Notes: generated by a model not told the origin, from the letters alone. A stretch of 64,000 bases of DNA from Chitinophaga pinensis (GCA_945901065.1 CAMDKI010000006.1:24876-88875); one strand, 5' to 3'. Positions 16,152 through 26,715 are shown, numbered from the stretch's first letter. Translations and numbers: made by a program.

Positions 16152-17693
16152 ATGCACGAAAAGATACTCATCGTCGATTTCGGTTCGCAATACACCCAAT
16201 TGATAGCCCGTAGGGTGCGCGAACTTAATGTTTACAGCGAAATTGTTCCCTATTCTAAGGTTCCGGTTTTGGATGACTCCATAAAAGGTGTAATTCTGTC
16301 GGGCAGCCCTTGTAGCGTAACGCAACCCAATGCACCCGATATTGATGCCGAATTGTTGCTAAACCACCGCCCTATATTGGCGGTATGTTATGGGGCGCAA
16401 TTGCTTGCCAAAAAACTGGGTGGCGAAGTAACCCCTAGCACCACCCGCGAATACGGCCGTGCCAATTTGGACACCATACACAGCAAAGCAACCATTTTCA
16501 AAGGCATAAGCGATGGCACTCAAGTGTGGATGAGCCACGGCGATACCGTAACCCGCCTACCAGCGCAGTTTGAGCTTTTGGCCAGCACCCGCAGCATTAA
16601 TGTAGCGGCTTACCAAAGCAAACCTGGCGCCTACCAGTACCCTATTTTTGGGTTGCAGTTTCACCCAGAGGTATATCACTCTTTGGAGGGTAGCATGTTG
16701 CTTAAGGATTTTGTAATTGACACTTGCGGTTGCAGCGGAGATTGGACCCCAGCATCATTTGCCGAAGATACTATTGCAAACATTAAAGCAACAGTTGGCA
16801 ACGACAAAGTGGTACTTGGCCTTTCGGGCGGAGTAGATAGCACCGTAGCTGCCATACTATTGCACCGCGCCATTGGCAAAAACCTTTATTGCGTTTTCGT
16901 AAACAACGGCGTGCTACGCAAAGGCGAGTTTGATAGCGTATTGGAATCATATAAAGGTTTGGGGCTTAATGTAATAGGCTCTGATGCTTCCAACGATTTT
17001 ATAGATGCATTGGAAGGCGTAAGCGACCCAGAACAGAAGCGCAAAATAATTGGTAAAACCTTTATCGATATATTTGATAAGGAGGCCAAGAGCATACAAG
17101 ATGTAAAATGGTTAGGCCAAGGCACCATCTACCCCGATGTTATTGAGTCGGTATCGGTGCACGGGCCATCGGTAACCATCAAATCGCACCATAATGTGGG
17201 TGGCTTACCAGCTAGGTTGAATTTGAAAATTATTGAGCCGCTTCGTAACTTGTTTAAGGACGAAGTACGCCGCGTGGGCCGCGAACTAGGCATACCTGAT
17301 AATATATTGAACCGCCATCCGTTCCCAGGACCAGGCTTAGCTATTCGTATTATTGGGGCCATTAGCCGCGAGAAAATTGCGATTCTTCAAGAGGCCGATG
17401 CAATTTTCATGAACAACTTGAAAAAGCACGACCTATACAACGATGTTTGGCAGGCGGGCGTAATGTTGTTGCCCGTGCAAAGCGTTGGCGTAATGGGCGA
17501 TGAGCGCACCTACGAAAGCGTAGTGGCCCTGCGCGCAGTGGCCTCTACCGATGGCATGACGGCAGATTGGTGCCACTTGCCCTACGAGTTTTTGGCCGAG
17601 ACCAGCAATGAGATTATCAATAAAGTAAAAGGAATAAACCGAGTAGTGTATGATATTAGCTCTAAACCGCCAGCAACTATTGAGTGGGAGTAA
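16152..17693 (+). CDS. guaA: GMP synthase (glutamine-hydrolysing)
   Basis: A 513-aa enzyme that aminates XMP to GMP using glutamine and ATP. The N-terminal class I amidotransferase has the catalytic Cys in [15 protein letters not shown] and the late His/Glu in [12 protein letters not shown]. The ATP pyrophosphatase domain has the PP-loop [12 protein letters not shown]. The C-terminal dimerisation domain ends KPPATIEWE, the normal end. It has its own -7 box just before the ATG. The following lipoprotein gene may begin 44 bases inside the 3' end of guaA, so the two could be translationally coupled. Confidence 0.97.
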   Translation: MHEKILIVDFGSQYTQLIARRVRELNVYSEIVPYSKVPVLDDSIKGVILSGSPCSVTQPNAPDIDAELLLNHRPILAVCYGAQLLAKKLGGEVTPSTTREYGRANLDTIHSKATIFKGISDGTQVWMSHGDTVTRLPAQFELLASTRSINVAAYQSKPGAYQYPIFGLQFHPEVYHSLEGSMLLKDFVIDTCGCSGDWTPASFAEDTIANIKATVGNDKVVLGLSGGVDSTVAAILLHRAIGKNLYCVFVNNGVLRKGEFDSVLESYKGLGLNVIGSDASNDFIDALEGVSDPEQKRKIIGKTFIDIFDKEAKSIQDVKWLGQGTIYPDVIESVSVHGPSVTIKSHHNVGGLPARLNLKIIEPLRNLFKDEVRRVGRELGIPDNILNRHPFPGPGLAIRIIGAISREKIAILQEADAIFMNNLKKHDLYNDVWQAGVMLLPVQSVGVMGDERTYESVVALRAVASTDGMTADWCHLPYEFLAETSNEIINKVKGINRVVYDISSKPPATIEWE

Positions 17694-19035
17694 GCTGTGG
17701 CTAATGCTTCTGTGCCTACTTACCCTAAATGCATGTTTTGCGCAGCGAAAATCGCATGGCGCACCCAAGGGCTATGATATAATCGAAGACAATACAACTG
17801 CCCCACCGGCAACGGGCTATACCGCAAGCGATACTATCATACCAGTGGTGAACGCTGGCGCAGCGAAAAACACTGCTGCATTTACGCACAAGGCCGTTTA
17901 TAATGTAGCCCTTGTATTGCCTTTTTACCTCGATTCTTTTCCGACAATTGACGGTGGCTTGTACCCGAAAGCACAAATAGGTATTGACTACTACAAAGGC
18001 GCACTTATGGCGCTTGATTCATTGCAAAAGCTTGGCTTAAGTGTGAAACTGCATGTGTTTGACAGCTACCCCGATACTTACCTCGAGATACTGACCACAG
18101 GTGGGAAACTCAAAGGAATGGACCTGATTATTGGCCCTGTTTTCAACTCATCTATGAAGTTGATGGCCAAATATGCTGTTGCAGCGGGTATACCAGTTTG
18201 GTCGCCTTTTTCGCCAGCGGCCGATATCACAAGCAAAAACCCATACTTTTTAATGGCAAACCCACGTGTGGAAACACACGCCCAAAAAATGATAGCGTTT
18301 GCGACTGATTCATTTAGCAATGTCAATTTAGTTACCTTATATCAGTTTACCGATCAAGAAAAAAGGTTTCTAGAAATTTATAGAACTCACATTGCCGCAT
18401 TTAACCAGAAACTTAACGCCAGCACTGCCACATTCAAGCCACAACCCATTGTGCTGAAAGAAAAGTTTATTGATAATTATGGGTCTGGATTACCTAAAAT
18501 ATCAGCAACCGAAATCAAGGCGCTGTTGGTGGATGGCAAGCAAAATGTTGTATTGGTTCCGAGCATGAAAATTCCTTTTATATTGAACATTATCAGAGAG
18601 TTATACCCACTTGCAGACAACTATGATTTAACACTGGTTGGTACCACAACCATGGGCAATGAGGTAGATTTGCAACTGAACTATTTAAACGCCTTAAAGG
18701 TACATTACACCCAATCTTACTACGTCAATCCTGCTCTGTACGAAAGCGACTTTTACTCGGTTTATGTTACAAAGCATCATGCAGAACCATCGGAGTATGC
18801 GCTTAATGGCTATGATCAAATGATGTTTTTGGGAAGTGCTATCAAGAAATTTGGGACCAGTTTTGGGCAACAACTAAATAATCTTTCATTTGAAGGTTGG
18901 GCCACTGGTTACAAAATGAGCCCAGTGCATTTACAGCCCAGCGTAACTGATTCAGCAGTTACTATAGATTATTGGGACAACCAACATGTCTATATTTTGC
19001 GCTACAATAACTACACATTAGAGCGTGCCAAATAA
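17650..19035 (+). CDS. lipoprotein with type-1 periplasmic-binding fold
   Basis: A 461-aa predicted lipoprotein: hydrophobic [14 protein letters not shown] with the lipid Cys at 29. The mature part resembles a type-1 periplasmic binding protein ([78 protein letters not shown]), related to the leucine-binding/LpoA-like domain found in Bacteroidota proteins that often also carry LysM repeats. No LysM repeat is visible here. Ligand and role are unknown. The start is uncertain: ATG 17650 overlaps guaA by 44 bases, TTG 17680 by 14, and ATG 17704 lies beyond it but leaves a very short signal peptide without positive charge. Confidence 0.8.
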   Translation: MILALNRQQLLSGSKLWLMLLCLLTLNACFAQRKSHGAPKGYDIIEDNTTAPPATGYTASDTIIPVVNAGAAKNTAAFTHKAVYNVALVLPFYLDSFPTIDGGLYPKAQIGIDYYKGALMALDSLQKLGLSVKLHVFDSYPDTYLEILTTGGKLKGMDLIIGPVFNSSMKLMAKYAVAAGIPVWSPFSPAADITSKNPYFLMANPRVETHAQKMIAFATDSFSNVNLVTLYQFTDQEKRFLEIYRTHIAAFNQKLNASTATFKPQPIVLKEKFIDNYGSGLPKISATEIKALLVDGKQNVVLVPSMKIPFILNIIRELYPLADNYDLTLVGTTTMGNEVDLQLNYLNALKVHYTQSYYVNPALYESDFYSVYVTKHHAEPSEYALNGYDQMMFLGSAIKKFGTSFGQQLNNLSFEGWATGYKMSPVHLQPSVTDSAVTIDYWDNQHVYILRYNNYTLERAK

Positions 19036-19078
19036 CTTCCCTTCCATTTTTGGCTATGTAATGATACCTTTACGGTAG

Positions 19079-19435
19079 ATGAAACGCCACACCCTAACCG
19101 AACGATACCAAAACACGCTCATTATTGGCATTGGGTTTACCTTGCTGGGGCTTGGTTTTGGTTTTGAGCCATTCCTTTGGGTAGCTTTCATAATATCGCT
19201 TACTGGCCTGCTATCGGGCTGGGCTAGCGATAGGGTGATATTTGCTTGGCACAAATTGGGCCATGCGCTGGGTTATGTAAACAGCCGCATTATTCTCTCC
19301 ATCATTTATATATTGGTACTAACCCCCATAGCGATATTGTACCGCCTTACCCGCAAAAAAGAGGCGGCTACCCAAACCTTTTTCATTACCCGCAACCACC
19401 TGTATACCCCCAAGGATATGGAGAAGGGTTGGTAA
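19079..19435 (+). CDS. SxtJ-family small membrane protein
   Basis: A 118-aa protein with three to four predicted membrane helices (IIGIGFTLLGLGFGF, LWVAFIISLTGLLSGWA, IILSIIYILVLTPIAILYRLT). The loop WHKLGHALGYVNSRIILSI and the end of the last helix match the SxtJ membrane protein family, whose function is not known. A TACCTTTA box lies 6 bases before the ATG. The stop codon overlaps the -7 box of the next gene. Confidence 0.7.
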   Translation: MKRHTLTERYQNTLIIGIGFTLLGLGFGFEPFLWVAFIISLTGLLSGWASDRVIFAWHKLGHALGYVNSRIILSIIYILVLTPIAILYRLTRKKEAATQTFFITRNHLYTPKDMEKGW

Positions 19436-19440
19436 ATTTG
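19433..19440 (+). promoter_or_regulatory. -7 promoter box of the EI24 gene, overlapping the upstream stop codon
   Basis: TAAATTTG ends 4 bases before ATG 19445. Its first three bases are the stop codon of the SxtJ-like gene. Confidence 0.5.
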
Positions 19441-19444
19441 CGCT

Positions 19445-20302
19445 ATGGGCATATCAAAACAACTCTCCATTGGCTGGGGCACTTATGCTGAAGCCCATCA
19501 GTTTATAAAACTTCATGGGCTGTTTAAGTTGTTTTTGTTGCCCGTAATGCTGAATATACTGCTCTTTTCAATTATGATGTGGCTAGGTATTACTTGGGCC
19601 GGTGTAACAGCCGATGCCATGTATCATTGGCTGGCTATTGACTCTGCCAACTGGGATAACTTCAATTGGCTTAAGGATGTGGTTTATTGGACTTTATCCA
19701 TTTTGTTAAATGTCATAGTATTGGTGGTTTACCTTGCAACGTTCAGGTATCTCATGCTCATTCTAATTGCACCAATATTGGTCTATGTTTCAGAGAAAAC
19801 CGAGGCGCTGGCAACCGGCAAATCATACCCATTTAGCTTTATCCAACTACTAAAAGATGCTTTACGCGGTATGACCCTTGCAGCGCGCAACGGGATTTTA
19901 GAATTATTGCTTACCGTTTTACTACTAATGCTTGGGTTTATACCTGTAATTGGTTGGATAGCACCGCTATTGCTATTTGCAGTGCAAAGTTATTTTTATG
20001 GTTTCAGCATGATGGACTACTACTGTGAGCGCCAACGTTTTACGGCCGCCGAAAGCCGAGTTGTTTTGTTTGAGAACAAATGGGTAGCCATAGGCAACGG
20101 GTCTTTATTTAATGGGGTGTTGTATGTGTTAACCGTTCTTACCGCTACCTTGCCTTTGGTATTGGCCTTTTTGGCAAAAGTGCTATTTGTTATTCCCATC
20201 ATTTTTCTATCCATATTGCCAATATATAGTGCAGTTGCAGGCACTTTAGCTGCCATCAAAATCAATTCAAAAACTACAGAAAATGGCCTCCAAACTCGGT
20301 AA
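19445..20302 (+). CDS. EI24-domain (CysZ-like) membrane protein
   Basis: A 285-aa integral membrane protein with about six hydrophobic segments (LFLLPVMLNILLFSIMMWLGITW, ILLNVIVLVVYLATFRYLMLILIAPILVYV, ILELLLTVLLLMLGFIPVIGWIAPLLLFAVQSYFYGFSMMDYY, VLTVLTATLPLVLAFLAKVLFVIPIIFLSILPIYS). The segment GFSMMDYYCERQRFTAAES, with a following FENKW, is characteristic of the EI24/CysZ superfamily. CysZ members conduct sulfate; whether this one does is unknown. It overlaps the next gene by 20 bases. Confidence 0.82.
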   Translation: MGISKQLSIGWGTYAEAHQFIKLHGLFKLFLLPVMLNILLFSIMMWLGITWAGVTADAMYHWLAIDSANWDNFNWLKDVVYWTLSILLNVIVLVVYLATFRYLMLILIAPILVYVSEKTEALATGKSYPFSFIQLLKDALRGMTLAARNGILELLLTVLLLMLGFIPVIGWIAPLLLFAVQSYFYGFSMMDYYCERQRFTAAESRVVLFENKWVAIGNGSLFNGVLYVLTVLTATLPLVLAFLAKVLFVIPIIFLSILPIYSAVAGTLAAIKINSKTTENGLQTR

Positions 20303-20990
20303 GCTATACCTAATACCTGCTCCACTTGGCGATAACGCGCTTGACCCAATACCCGAATATGTAAAGCCCGCAGTGGCCTCATTAACGCACTTTGTGGTAG
20401 AGCAGGAAAAAACCGCCCGCCGATATTTAAAAGCATACGGCTACTCGCACCCGCTAAATGAGTTGGTGCTTTACCCACTGAATAAGCACACTACCGATGA
20501 TGAGATGATGGAGTACATAATGCCCATGTTGGCAGGTACTTCAATGGGTTTAATTAGTGAAGCTGGTATGCCTTGTATTGCCGACCCCGGTGCCACTATT
20601 GTTGAAATGGCACACCAAAGTAAAATACAGGTAGTGCCGCTCTCTGGGCCTTCCTCTATCCTACTGGCCTTGGTCGCATCGGGGTTCAATGGTCAAGAGT
20701 TTGCCTTCAACGGCTACTTACCCATTAAGCACCCCGAGCGCAAGCAAAAACTACAAGAACTGGAGCGCCTTGCTCAACGCGGCCAAACCCAAATATTTAT
20801 GGACACGCCGTTTCGGAACAAGCAGCTTTTGGACGATTTAAATCAGTGCTGCCGGCCCGATACTCGACTTTGCATAGCTTGCGACTTGACATTGGAAACC
20901 GAGTATATACGAACGATGAGTTTAAACGATTGGAAAAAGAACAAGGAAAACCTGCACAAACGCCCTGCCATATTCATTTTAGGCAGATAA
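20283..20990 (+). CDS. SAM-dependent methyltransferase of the RsmI (tetrapyrrole methylase) family
   Basis: A 235-aa tetrapyrrole-methylase-fold protein. Family motifs are present: LYLIPAPLGDN at the N-terminus, LISEAGMPCIADPG (compare SDAGTPGISDPG in RsmI), VPLSGPSSILLALVASGFNGQEFAFNGYLP and FMDTPFRN. RsmI 2'-O-methylates 16S rRNA C1402. Sequence departures and the lack of the RsmI C-terminal extension suggest this is the shorter Bacteroidota paralogue, whose substrate is not established. Its start lies 20 bases inside the EI24 gene, suggesting translational coupling. Confidence 0.83.
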   Translation: MASKLGKLYLIPAPLGDNALDPIPEYVKPAVASLTHFVVEQEKTARRYLKAYGYSHPLNELVLYPLNKHTTDDEMMEYIMPMLAGTSMGLISEAGMPCIADPGATIVEMAHQSKIQVVPLSGPSSILLALVASGFNGQEFAFNGYLPIKHPERKQKLQELERLAQRGQTQIFMDTPFRNKQLLDDLNQCCRPDTRLCIACDLTLETEYIRTMSLNDWKKNKENLHKRPAIFILGR

Positions 20991-21086
20991 ATAATTTAAC
21001 TGCAAAACAACCTGCGACCTACAATTTAAGTCTTTTTATAGCTACATTCACATCTGCTTAATAATCATAAAATCGATAAAGACAAT

Positions 21087-23111
21087 ATGAAACGCACCTT
21101 TGCCACATGGAGTTTTTTGGTTACACTTACCCTACTTAGTTGGTGTGCATTTGCCCAAGCGCCCCAATCCATACAATACCAGGCCGTAGCGCGCAATCCT
21201 TCGGGAGCATTGATTACCAATAGCCCCATCGGTATTAGGGTAACTATTATTGACGGACCTGCCAATGGCACCTCGGTTTACACCGAGCAGCACACCGCTA
21301 CAACCACCGATTATGGTGTATTTGCCCTGCAATTGGGACGGGGCAACAACCAAGTGGGCACCTTTGCCAATATAACTTGGGGAAGCGGCACCAAATGGCT
21401 TAAAATTGAAGTTGACCCTGCTGGCGGTAATAGCTACTTGGATATGGGTACCTATCAATTTTTGAGTGTACCGTATGCGCTATATGCAGCCAGCTCTGGA
21501 AACGGAGGCGGAGGCGGCACACAAACGCTTACCTTAACAGGCAATACCCTAACTATAAGTGGCGGTAATACTGTTGACCTATCAGGTGTTGGCAGTGGAA
21601 CACAAGGTCCAACCGGCCCTGCTGGCCCTGCAGGTCCTGCTGGTGCTACGGGTGCTACTGGACCAGCCGGAGGCCCTGCTGGACCTACTGGCCCAACTGG
21701 CGCACAAGGAGCTGACGGTGCTACTGGCGCTGCTGGTGCCACCGGGGCAACAGGTGCAATAGGAGCAACAGGCGCAACAGGTGTTGGCGTAGCAGGTGCA
21801 ACAGGAGCTACCGGTGCTGCAGGTGCAACGGGTGCTTCAGGAGCAACGGGCGCTACAGGAGCTACTGGTGCAACTGGAGCTACCGGAGTTGGTGGCGGAA
21901 CCCTTGACCAAGCCTATGATTTTGGTAGTGCTGGTGGTGGCCGCACTATAACTGCCGATGCTGGAGCAGTAACCATAAATGCAACTGGTAGCGGTGTTTC
22001 TGCGCTAACGCTAAGCAATAGCGGCACGGGCACTGCCTTAAACGCTTCGGGTACCAATGCTAGCAATAGTTTCTCTATAGTACAAGCAACCACCAACGGG
22101 GCTACTGGCACCGCCGGTGTAATAGGCAACTCAAACGGGGCTGCTTATGGCCTTGTTGGTCAATTGGAAAGCACTGGCACAGCCGAGTCGGCTGTTTACG
22201 GCTCTAACTTGCGTACCACTGGTGGTCATGGCGTTTTGGGCCGCGGTTACAATGGTGTAGTTGGCGAAACTAGCAGAAACAACGGAAATGCCATGTTCGG
22301 TTTAAATTCAAGCACTGGTCCATTTAATGCAAGTGGCGGCTTAGTAGCGGCTGGTATTACTGGCCAAGGCTATTACGGTACTTTAGGTCAAACAACAGCT
22401 GATAACGGCATTGGTGTATATGGTTTGCACGGTGGACCAACCAATGGTACCAACGATAATCCTGGTGTATCTGGTTTAGGTTTTGTTGGATTGTTAGGAA
22501 CTACTCGAGCACCGGGCGTTGGTTATGGTGTGCTTTCAGGTGATGATATTGGCGCTGTTGGCGATTTATTGGCCGTAGGTAACCTTACTGTTGGCGGTAC
22601 CAAAAACTTCCGTATCGATTTGCCTGCTGACCCAGCCAACAAATACCTGTACCACTTTTCTATCGAATCGGATGAAGTAATGAACATATACCGTGGCAAC
22701 ATTGTATTGGATGCCAATGGCGAAGCAACGGTAACCTTGCCTGACTATGTAGCAGCTGTGAACACCAACTTTGGCTATAACCTTACCGCCATTGGTGGTG
22801 CTGCCCCAGGTTTGTATGTAGGTGCAGAGTTTAACAATGGCACTTTCAAAATCGCTGGTGGCAACCCTGGCCAGAAAGTATCTTGGCAGTTAACTGCAGA
22901 ACGTAACGACTTACACTTGCAACAAAACCCACAAGAAAAACTAGCGGTTCGTAACAAGCCGGCCCACGAAGTTGGTTACTATGTTCACCCAGAGGTTTAT
23001 GGGTTTGATGCTACCAAAAACATTATTCGTATTAGGAGCAACAACTTCCTTACCAACCCATTGGAAGTGCCTACACTGGCCCCACAAGCAAAACTTGGTT
23101 TGGCCAAATAA
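21087..23111 (+). CDS. secreted collagen-like protein
   Basis: A 674-aa protein with a signal peptide (about 1-24). A beta-rich N-terminal domain (about 25-135: [22 protein letters not shown]) is shared by many Bacteroidota surface proteins. A collagen-like Gly-X-Y region spans residues about 171-269, dominated by G-A-T and G-P-A triplets with two interruptions (near 195 and 233). A C-terminal glycine-rich region (270-550) recalls phage tail-fibre or intramolecular-chaperone sequences, and the last ~120 residues have [27 protein letters not shown]. The triplet region is encoded by near-tandem 9-base repeats (21597-21895) that could change length. No T9SS domain is evident. It is probably a trimeric surface fibre. 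Confidence 0.85.
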   Translation: MKRTFATWSFLVTLTLLSWCAFAQAPQSIQYQAVARNPSGALITNSPIGIRVTIIDGPANGTSVYTEQHTATTTDYGVFALQLGRGNNQVGTFANITWGSGTKWLKIEVDPAGGNSYLDMGTYQFLSVPYALYAASSGNGGGGGTQTLTLTGNTLTISGGNTVDLSGVGSGTQGPTGPAGPAGPAGATGATGPAGGPAGPTGPTGAQGADGATGAAGATGATGAIGATGATGVGVAGATGATGAAGATGASGATGATGATGATGATGVGGGTLDQAYDFGSAGGGRTITADAGAVTINATGSGVSALTLSNSGTGTALNASGTNASNSFSIVQATTNGATGTAGVIGNSNGAAYGLVGQLESTGTAESAVYGSNLRTTGGHGVLGRGYNGVVGETSRNNGNAMFGLNSSTGPFNASGGLVAAGITGQGYYGTLGQTTADNGIGVYGLHGGPTNGTNDNPGVSGLGFVGLLGTTRAPGVGYGVLSGDDIGAVGDLLAVGNLTVGGTKNFRIDLPADPANKYLYHFSIESDEVMNIYRGNIVLDANGEATVTLPDYVAAVNTNFGYNLTAIGGAAPGLYVGAEFNNGTFKIAGGNPGQKVSWQLTAERNDLHLQQNPQEKLAVRNKPAHEVGYYVHPEVYGFDATKNIIRIRSNNFLTNPLEVPTLAPQAKLGLAK

Positions 23112-23134
23112 TTGGCAAGCCCAGTTACTGAATA

Positions 23135-23166
23135 AACAACGGCCTCCAATATTGGAGGCCGTTGTT
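23135..23166 (+). terminator. terminator of the collagen-like gene
   Basis: A nearly perfect 32-base palindrome (AACAACGGCCTCCAAT and its complement) 23 bases after the stop codon. Confidence 0.75.
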
Positions 23167-23224
23167 GTTAGTTAATAGCTTGTGAATTAGATGCTAAATG
23201 TATTGGATTGCCTAGGCAAAGCAG

Positions 23225-23971
23225 TTACAAATCCTTGTTCTTAAATTGATGTTTGGCCAGCATTTGGCGGAATTTTTTGTCTTTGAATGCCCCATGAATA
23301 TACTGCAGGTGCTTCTCGCCATGCAAATCGCTGCCGAGATATGATATTAGCCCAGCTTCTACCATCTGGTAAGCAGCTTTTTGCAGCTTGGGTCCATATA
23401 CACCCAAAAAAGTACCATAGTTTACCTGCAGCTCAACGCCCATGTTTACCAATTCCTCTAGCTCGCTCAAATCACGCTCATACAAATATGGGTAGCGCTC
23501 AACGTGGGCCAATACGGGTATAATATCCCTAATGGTAAGTGCAAAAACGGTATGCTTTAACATAGGCGGCTGGTGCATATTGGGCAACTCAAAAAAAAGA
23601 TGGTTTCCACTAAACAGCATCAGCGAGGCATCCTTTGCCATTTCTTCAAAAGCCTCATCATAATAGTATTCGGCAGCTGCATCAAGGGTTACTCCCAAAT
23701 GCTGGTCAGCTATCGCTTTTCTTACCAATGCCAACCCTGGTATAATTGTATCGGGCCCGTTGTTATACATACCAGGCAATATGTGGGGTGTGGTAATGAA
23801 CTTGCGGTAGCCAAACTCCATCAATCCCTTTATCATGGCAATGGATTCCTCCACGGTAGCTACTCCATCATCAATTCCAGGAATGAGATGCGAGTGCAAA
23901 TCAGTATGCAGGGCACTTAAGTCGTGCGCCTCGGGCAACTTAGCACCAAACAACTTTGAGAAGATGGACAT
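23225..23971 (-). CDS. CpsB/CapC-type tyrosine-protein phosphatase (PHP superfamily)
   Basis: A 248-aa metal-dependent phosphatase. Metal ligands are visible in LHTDLHSHLIPGIDDG, FITTPHILPG, VLAHVERYPYLYE and YLGSDLHGEKH, the PHP-domain pattern of CpsB/YwqE proteins, which dephosphorylate the tyrosine kinases controlling capsule and exopolysaccharide export. I use ATG 23971 (MSIFSKLFG). The longer frame to 24034 would translate A-rich heptamer sequence. A TATCTTCG box ends 5 bases before this ATG. No Wzc/kinase gene is adjacent. Confidence 0.88.
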   Translation of the reverse strand: MSIFSKLFGAKLPEAHDLSALHTDLHSHLIPGIDDGVATVEESIAMIKGLMEFGYRKFITTPHILPGMYNNGPDTIIPGLALVRKAIADQHLGVTLDAAAEYYYDEAFEEMAKDASLMLFSGNHLFFELPNMHQPPMLKHTVFALTIRDIIPVLAHVERYPYLYERDLSELEELVNMGVELQVNYGTFLGVYGPKLQKAAYQMVEAGLISYLGSDLHGEKHLQYIHGAFKDKKFRQMLAKHQFKNKDL

Positions 23972-23985
23972 AGTAGCGAAGATAA

Positions 23986-24016
23986 GAAATATACAAATGG
24001 GAAATTGGAAGATAGC
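23986..24016 (-). repeat. A-rich heptamer tract upstream of the PHP phosphatase gene
   Basis: Degenerate 7-base units such as GAAATAT, GGAAATT and GGAAGAT, adjoining the -7-like box at 23977-23984. Confidence 0.45.
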
Positions 24017-24043
24017 TACACTGCAAACCAACAAACCATTTCA

Positions 24044-24078
24044 ATCCATGGACTATCGACCTTGGTGGACCGTGGACC
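24044..24078 (-). repeat. heptamer tract, GGTCCAC type
   Basis: On the plus strand: ATCCATG, GACTATC, GACCTTG, GTGGACC, GTGGACC. It ends 2 bases before the EamA gene stop codon and lies upstream of the PHP phosphatase gene. Confidence 0.65.
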
Positions 24079-24080
24079 AA

Positions 24081-24974
24081 TTATACCATTGCCAAAATAT
24101 AAATAGCCACAATGGCCAAAACGATGCCCAAAATATTAAGCCCAGTGAGGTGCTCTTTAAAACCAAAATAAGCCACCACTGCGGCCGTTGTTACCACGCC
24201 AATATTCACCATCGGGAATACCACCGAGCTTTCCATGCCGGAGCGCTGCAAAGCTTTGATGAGAAAATATAAAGAAAAGTAATTGGGCACACCCAGTACG
24301 ATACCAAAACCCAACTGACGCCAGCGCAAGGTTTCTTTGCCACGGAGTACTTGCACCAATAGCGCCAAGGTACCCGCAACTGCTGCCGTGAGAAACAAAA
24401 CAGTGTTGAGCAAGTCGGTATCTTTAGGCAGCAGAAATTTCTTGTTGATAATGGTAACCACCGTATCGCAGCTACCAGAACCGAAAAACACTGCCAAAGG
24501 TAGCAGCAAGGCTAACGACATGGAGGTTTTTCCCGGCGATAAATCATCTTGCTCAATGAGCTTTTTAGGCTTGTAAGTGGTGAGCAATATAGAACCCAAA
24601 GCCAAGAGAATGCCCAGTACTTTCACTACCGAAAGTGATTCGCCAAAGAGGAAAACTGCTGCCAAAATGGGGATGGCCAGCGACATTTTTTGCGCAATGG
24701 CAGTAACCGCTATACCGCTGCGCAAGGTAGAAACGCCAATCATGTTAAACACCGTGATAAACATAACGCCTAACACCAAGGCCCAAGGCAACCAAGCCAC
24801 TTGCAGCAAATAAGCTGCGCTGGGCATCTCTTCCCAGAGTAAAAATCCGCACAAAGCCGCTACCCAATAGTTGATAACTATCATCGGCATGGTGCGAACT
24901 TGTCGCTGCCCTGCAATTTTGAAAATAACAATTAGGCTGGCCGAAAAAATGATACACAGCAGTATATCCAACAT
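24081..24974 (-). CDS. EamA/DMT-superfamily transporter
   Basis: A 297-aa inner-membrane protein with about ten hydrophobic helices in two repeated halves, typical of the drug/metabolite transporter superfamily (VLGILLALGSILLTTYKPKK closes the first half, LTGLNILGIVLAIVAIYILAMV the second). Such proteins export or import small metabolites; the substrate cannot be read from the sequence. It is only 3 bases downstream of ribD, so the two are almost certainly co-transcribed. Confidence 0.85.
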   Translation of the reverse strand: MLDILLCIIFSASLIVIFKIAGQRQVRTMPMIVINYWVAALCGFLLWEEMPSAAYLLQVAWLPWALVLGVMFITVFNMIGVSTLRSGIAVTAIAQKMSLAIPILAAVFLFGESLSVVKVLGILLALGSILLTTYKPKKLIEQDDLSPGKTSMSLALLLPLAVFFGSGSCDTVVTIINKKFLLPKDTDLLNTVLFLTAAVAGTLALLVQVLRGKETLRWRQLGFGIVLGVPNYFSLYFLIKALQRSGMESSVVFPMVNIGVVTTAAVVAYFGFKEHLTGLNILGIVLAIVAIYILAMV

Positions 24975-24977
24975 AGG

Positions 24978-26009
24978 TTAGGGCTTAAAATAGGTATCTA
25001 ATCGGTCAGGGCCAATGTTTTCGGTGGCAATGGGTACTACCGGTAAAATAGGTGCTGCAATGCCACTTGCAAAGTGTGCTACACCAGTAAACACCCTTGC
25101 CTCATCCCACCATCCTAATGTAATGAAAGCCTCCAAAGTGGCAACCCCACCCTCAATAATGACAGATTGGATGTTGCGCTCGTGTAGGATATGGAACAAC
25201 TGTATAGGCAATTCATCCTTCCAAGGGCCAATTAATTGTTGCACTGGCATATCGGCTCTGTGCTTGGCACTGAGCAACAGCGTGGGCGCTGTATCGTTAA
25301 ACACTTTGCTATCCATTGGCAGGGTATTATCCCTGTCCAATACAATGCGAATCGGGTGGTGTTGTGGTTCCCAATGGCGCACGGTCAGTTCAGGGTTATC
25401 GGCCAATACCGTTCTATAACCAACCAAAATGGCCTGCTCTTCGGCGCGCCAACGGTGCACTAATCGGCGGCTAAGCTCGCCTGTGATCCAATGTTGGTGG
25501 TGGTTGTCTTTTGTAAAAAAGCCATCGGCACTCTGCGCCCATTTTAAGATAATATAAGGGCGCTTTTGTTGATGGAAGGTAAAGAACCTGCGATTAAGAA
25601 AAAGTCCTTCGGCCTCCAATACACCTTCAATTACTTCAATGCCCGCATCGCGTAGTTTTTTGATGCCACGGCCTGCCACCATGGGGTTTGGGTCGGTATT
25701 GGCTACCACTACCCTTTTCACCTTTTGGGACACCAGCATATCAGCACAAGGTGGCGTTTTGCCAAAGTGGCTACAAGGCTCCAAGCTTACATACATAGTT
25801 GCTTCTGGAATCAAATGCTCGTCCTCGGACTTCACAGAGCACATGGCCACTACCTCGGCATGCGGACCACCAAAACGCTGGTGGTAGCCCTCGCCAATAA
25901 TGCGACCCTCATGCATTATTACCGCACCCACCATGGGGTTGGGCGCTACCCTACCCGCCCCTTTTAAGGCTAGTTCGAAACAGCGTTGCATATAGTACTC
26001 GTGGGACAT
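24978..26009 (-). CDS. ribD: bifunctional riboflavin deaminase/reductase RibD
   Basis: A 343-aa enzyme of riboflavin synthesis. The N-terminal cytidine-deaminase-like domain has the zinc site HAEVVAM and PCSHFGKTPPCADML. The C-terminal reductase domain contains ILKWAQSADGFFT and the NADPH-binding VIIEGGVATLEAFI. It deaminates and then reduces the pyrimidine ring using NADPH. The -7 box ends only 4 bases before the ATG. The family is usually 340-380 aa, so the length is normal. No other rib genes are nearby. Confidence 0.95.
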   Translation of the reverse strand: MSHEYYMQRCFELALKGAGRVAPNPMVGAVIMHEGRIIGEGYHQRFGGPHAEVVAMCSVKSEDEHLIPEATMYVSLEPCSHFGKTPPCADMLVSQKVKRVVVANTDPNPMVAGRGIKKLRDAGIEVIEGVLEAEGLFLNRRFFTFHQQKRPYIILKWAQSADGFFTKDNHHQHWITGELSRRLVHRWRAEEQAILVGYRTVLADNPELTVRHWEPQHHPIRIVLDRDNTLPMDSKVFNDTAPTLLLSAKHRADMPVQQLIGPWKDELPIQLFHILHERNIQSVIIEGGVATLEAFITLGWWDEARVFTGVAHFASGIAAPILPVVPIATENIGPDRLDTYFKP

Positions 26010-26013
26010 AGGG

Positions 26014-26021
26014 CAAAGATA
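26014..26021 (-). promoter_or_regulatory. -7 promoter box of ribD, close to the start codon
   Basis: Minus-strand TATCTTTG, exact consensus, ends 4 bases before the ATG. Confidence 0.55.
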
Positions 26022-26109
26022 ACCTTGATTATCTTGATTTCGGGAATTGAAAAGGTTTCTTTTGGCAGGATCTCATTTTACGCACCTCATTTATACTTGT
26101 GCAATTGTG

Positions 26110-26715
26110 TTAAACTATCTTACCAAAACCTCTCCAAACCTCCACTCCCCGCTCCACTACCCCATCCCATTCATCCAAAGGCATTTTAACAGCTAGTTTA
26201 ATAAACTCTCGGCCTAAAAAAAAACCTTTCCATTCATTGGCATCGACAACAACCTCATTAAACAACCTGTAATTGTCCTGCTCAAAATGGTGTTCCCATT
26301 GGGTGATGTTTACACAAAGGTAAAGGCCCGGTGTAGCAGCCAACTGATTATAACTGGCAATAAGCGCCACCTTATGCTCAGCCAAATAAATACCCGAAAG
26401 GTGCAGCGTAAAACTAAACTCGTGCCCCCAACGGCAAATGGTCCGGTAGGCAAATACGTCATCTTTAGCAAAACTAGCAGGATAATCGAGCACCCAATAC
26501 GGCAAGCCTCGATAGTTTTCGCCCTTGCTTACTTTAGTCCGAATGGGCACCACAGACAGCGCATGAGGCTCATTGGCCAATTCGCTAGCGAGCTTTAAAA
26601 GCAAGGTTTGTACCTTTTCGTTAATAGCCCTTTTAGTGAGCAGAAAATCAGTATCCTGCAAACATACCAGTTCGTGCTTCGAAAACGTTATTTTTGTCTC
26701 TGAGTCCACAAGCAT
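26110..26715 (-). CDS. conserved-looking protein of unknown function
   Basis: A 201-aa soluble protein, no signal or membrane segment. The core shows KVSKGENYRGLPYWVLDYPASFAKDDVFAYRTICRWGHEFSFTLHLSG, a mixed alpha/beta region rich in aromatic residues, and a C-terminal helical end (FIKLAVKMPLDEWDGVVERGVEVWRGF). I do not recognise the family and see no nucleotide-binding or metal motif. Its ATG is only 8 bases from the GTG start of the divergent LptF/G gene, so the two promoters must lie inside each other's coding sequence or be shared. Confidence 0.7.
   Translation of the reverse strand: MLVDSETKITFSKHELVCLQDTDFLLTKRAINEKVQTLLLKLASELANEPHALSVVPIRTKVSKGENYRGLPYWVLDYPASFAKDDVFAYRTICRWGHEFSFTLHLSGIYLAEHKVALIASYNQLAATPGLYLCVNITQWEHHFEQDNYRLFNEVVVDANEWKGFFLGREFIKLAVKMPLDEWDGVVERGVEVWRGFGKIV

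Noticed and set aside
21455..21742. Minus-strand ORF rich in A, P, G, V
   Set aside because: It is the complement of the collagen-like triplet repeats.
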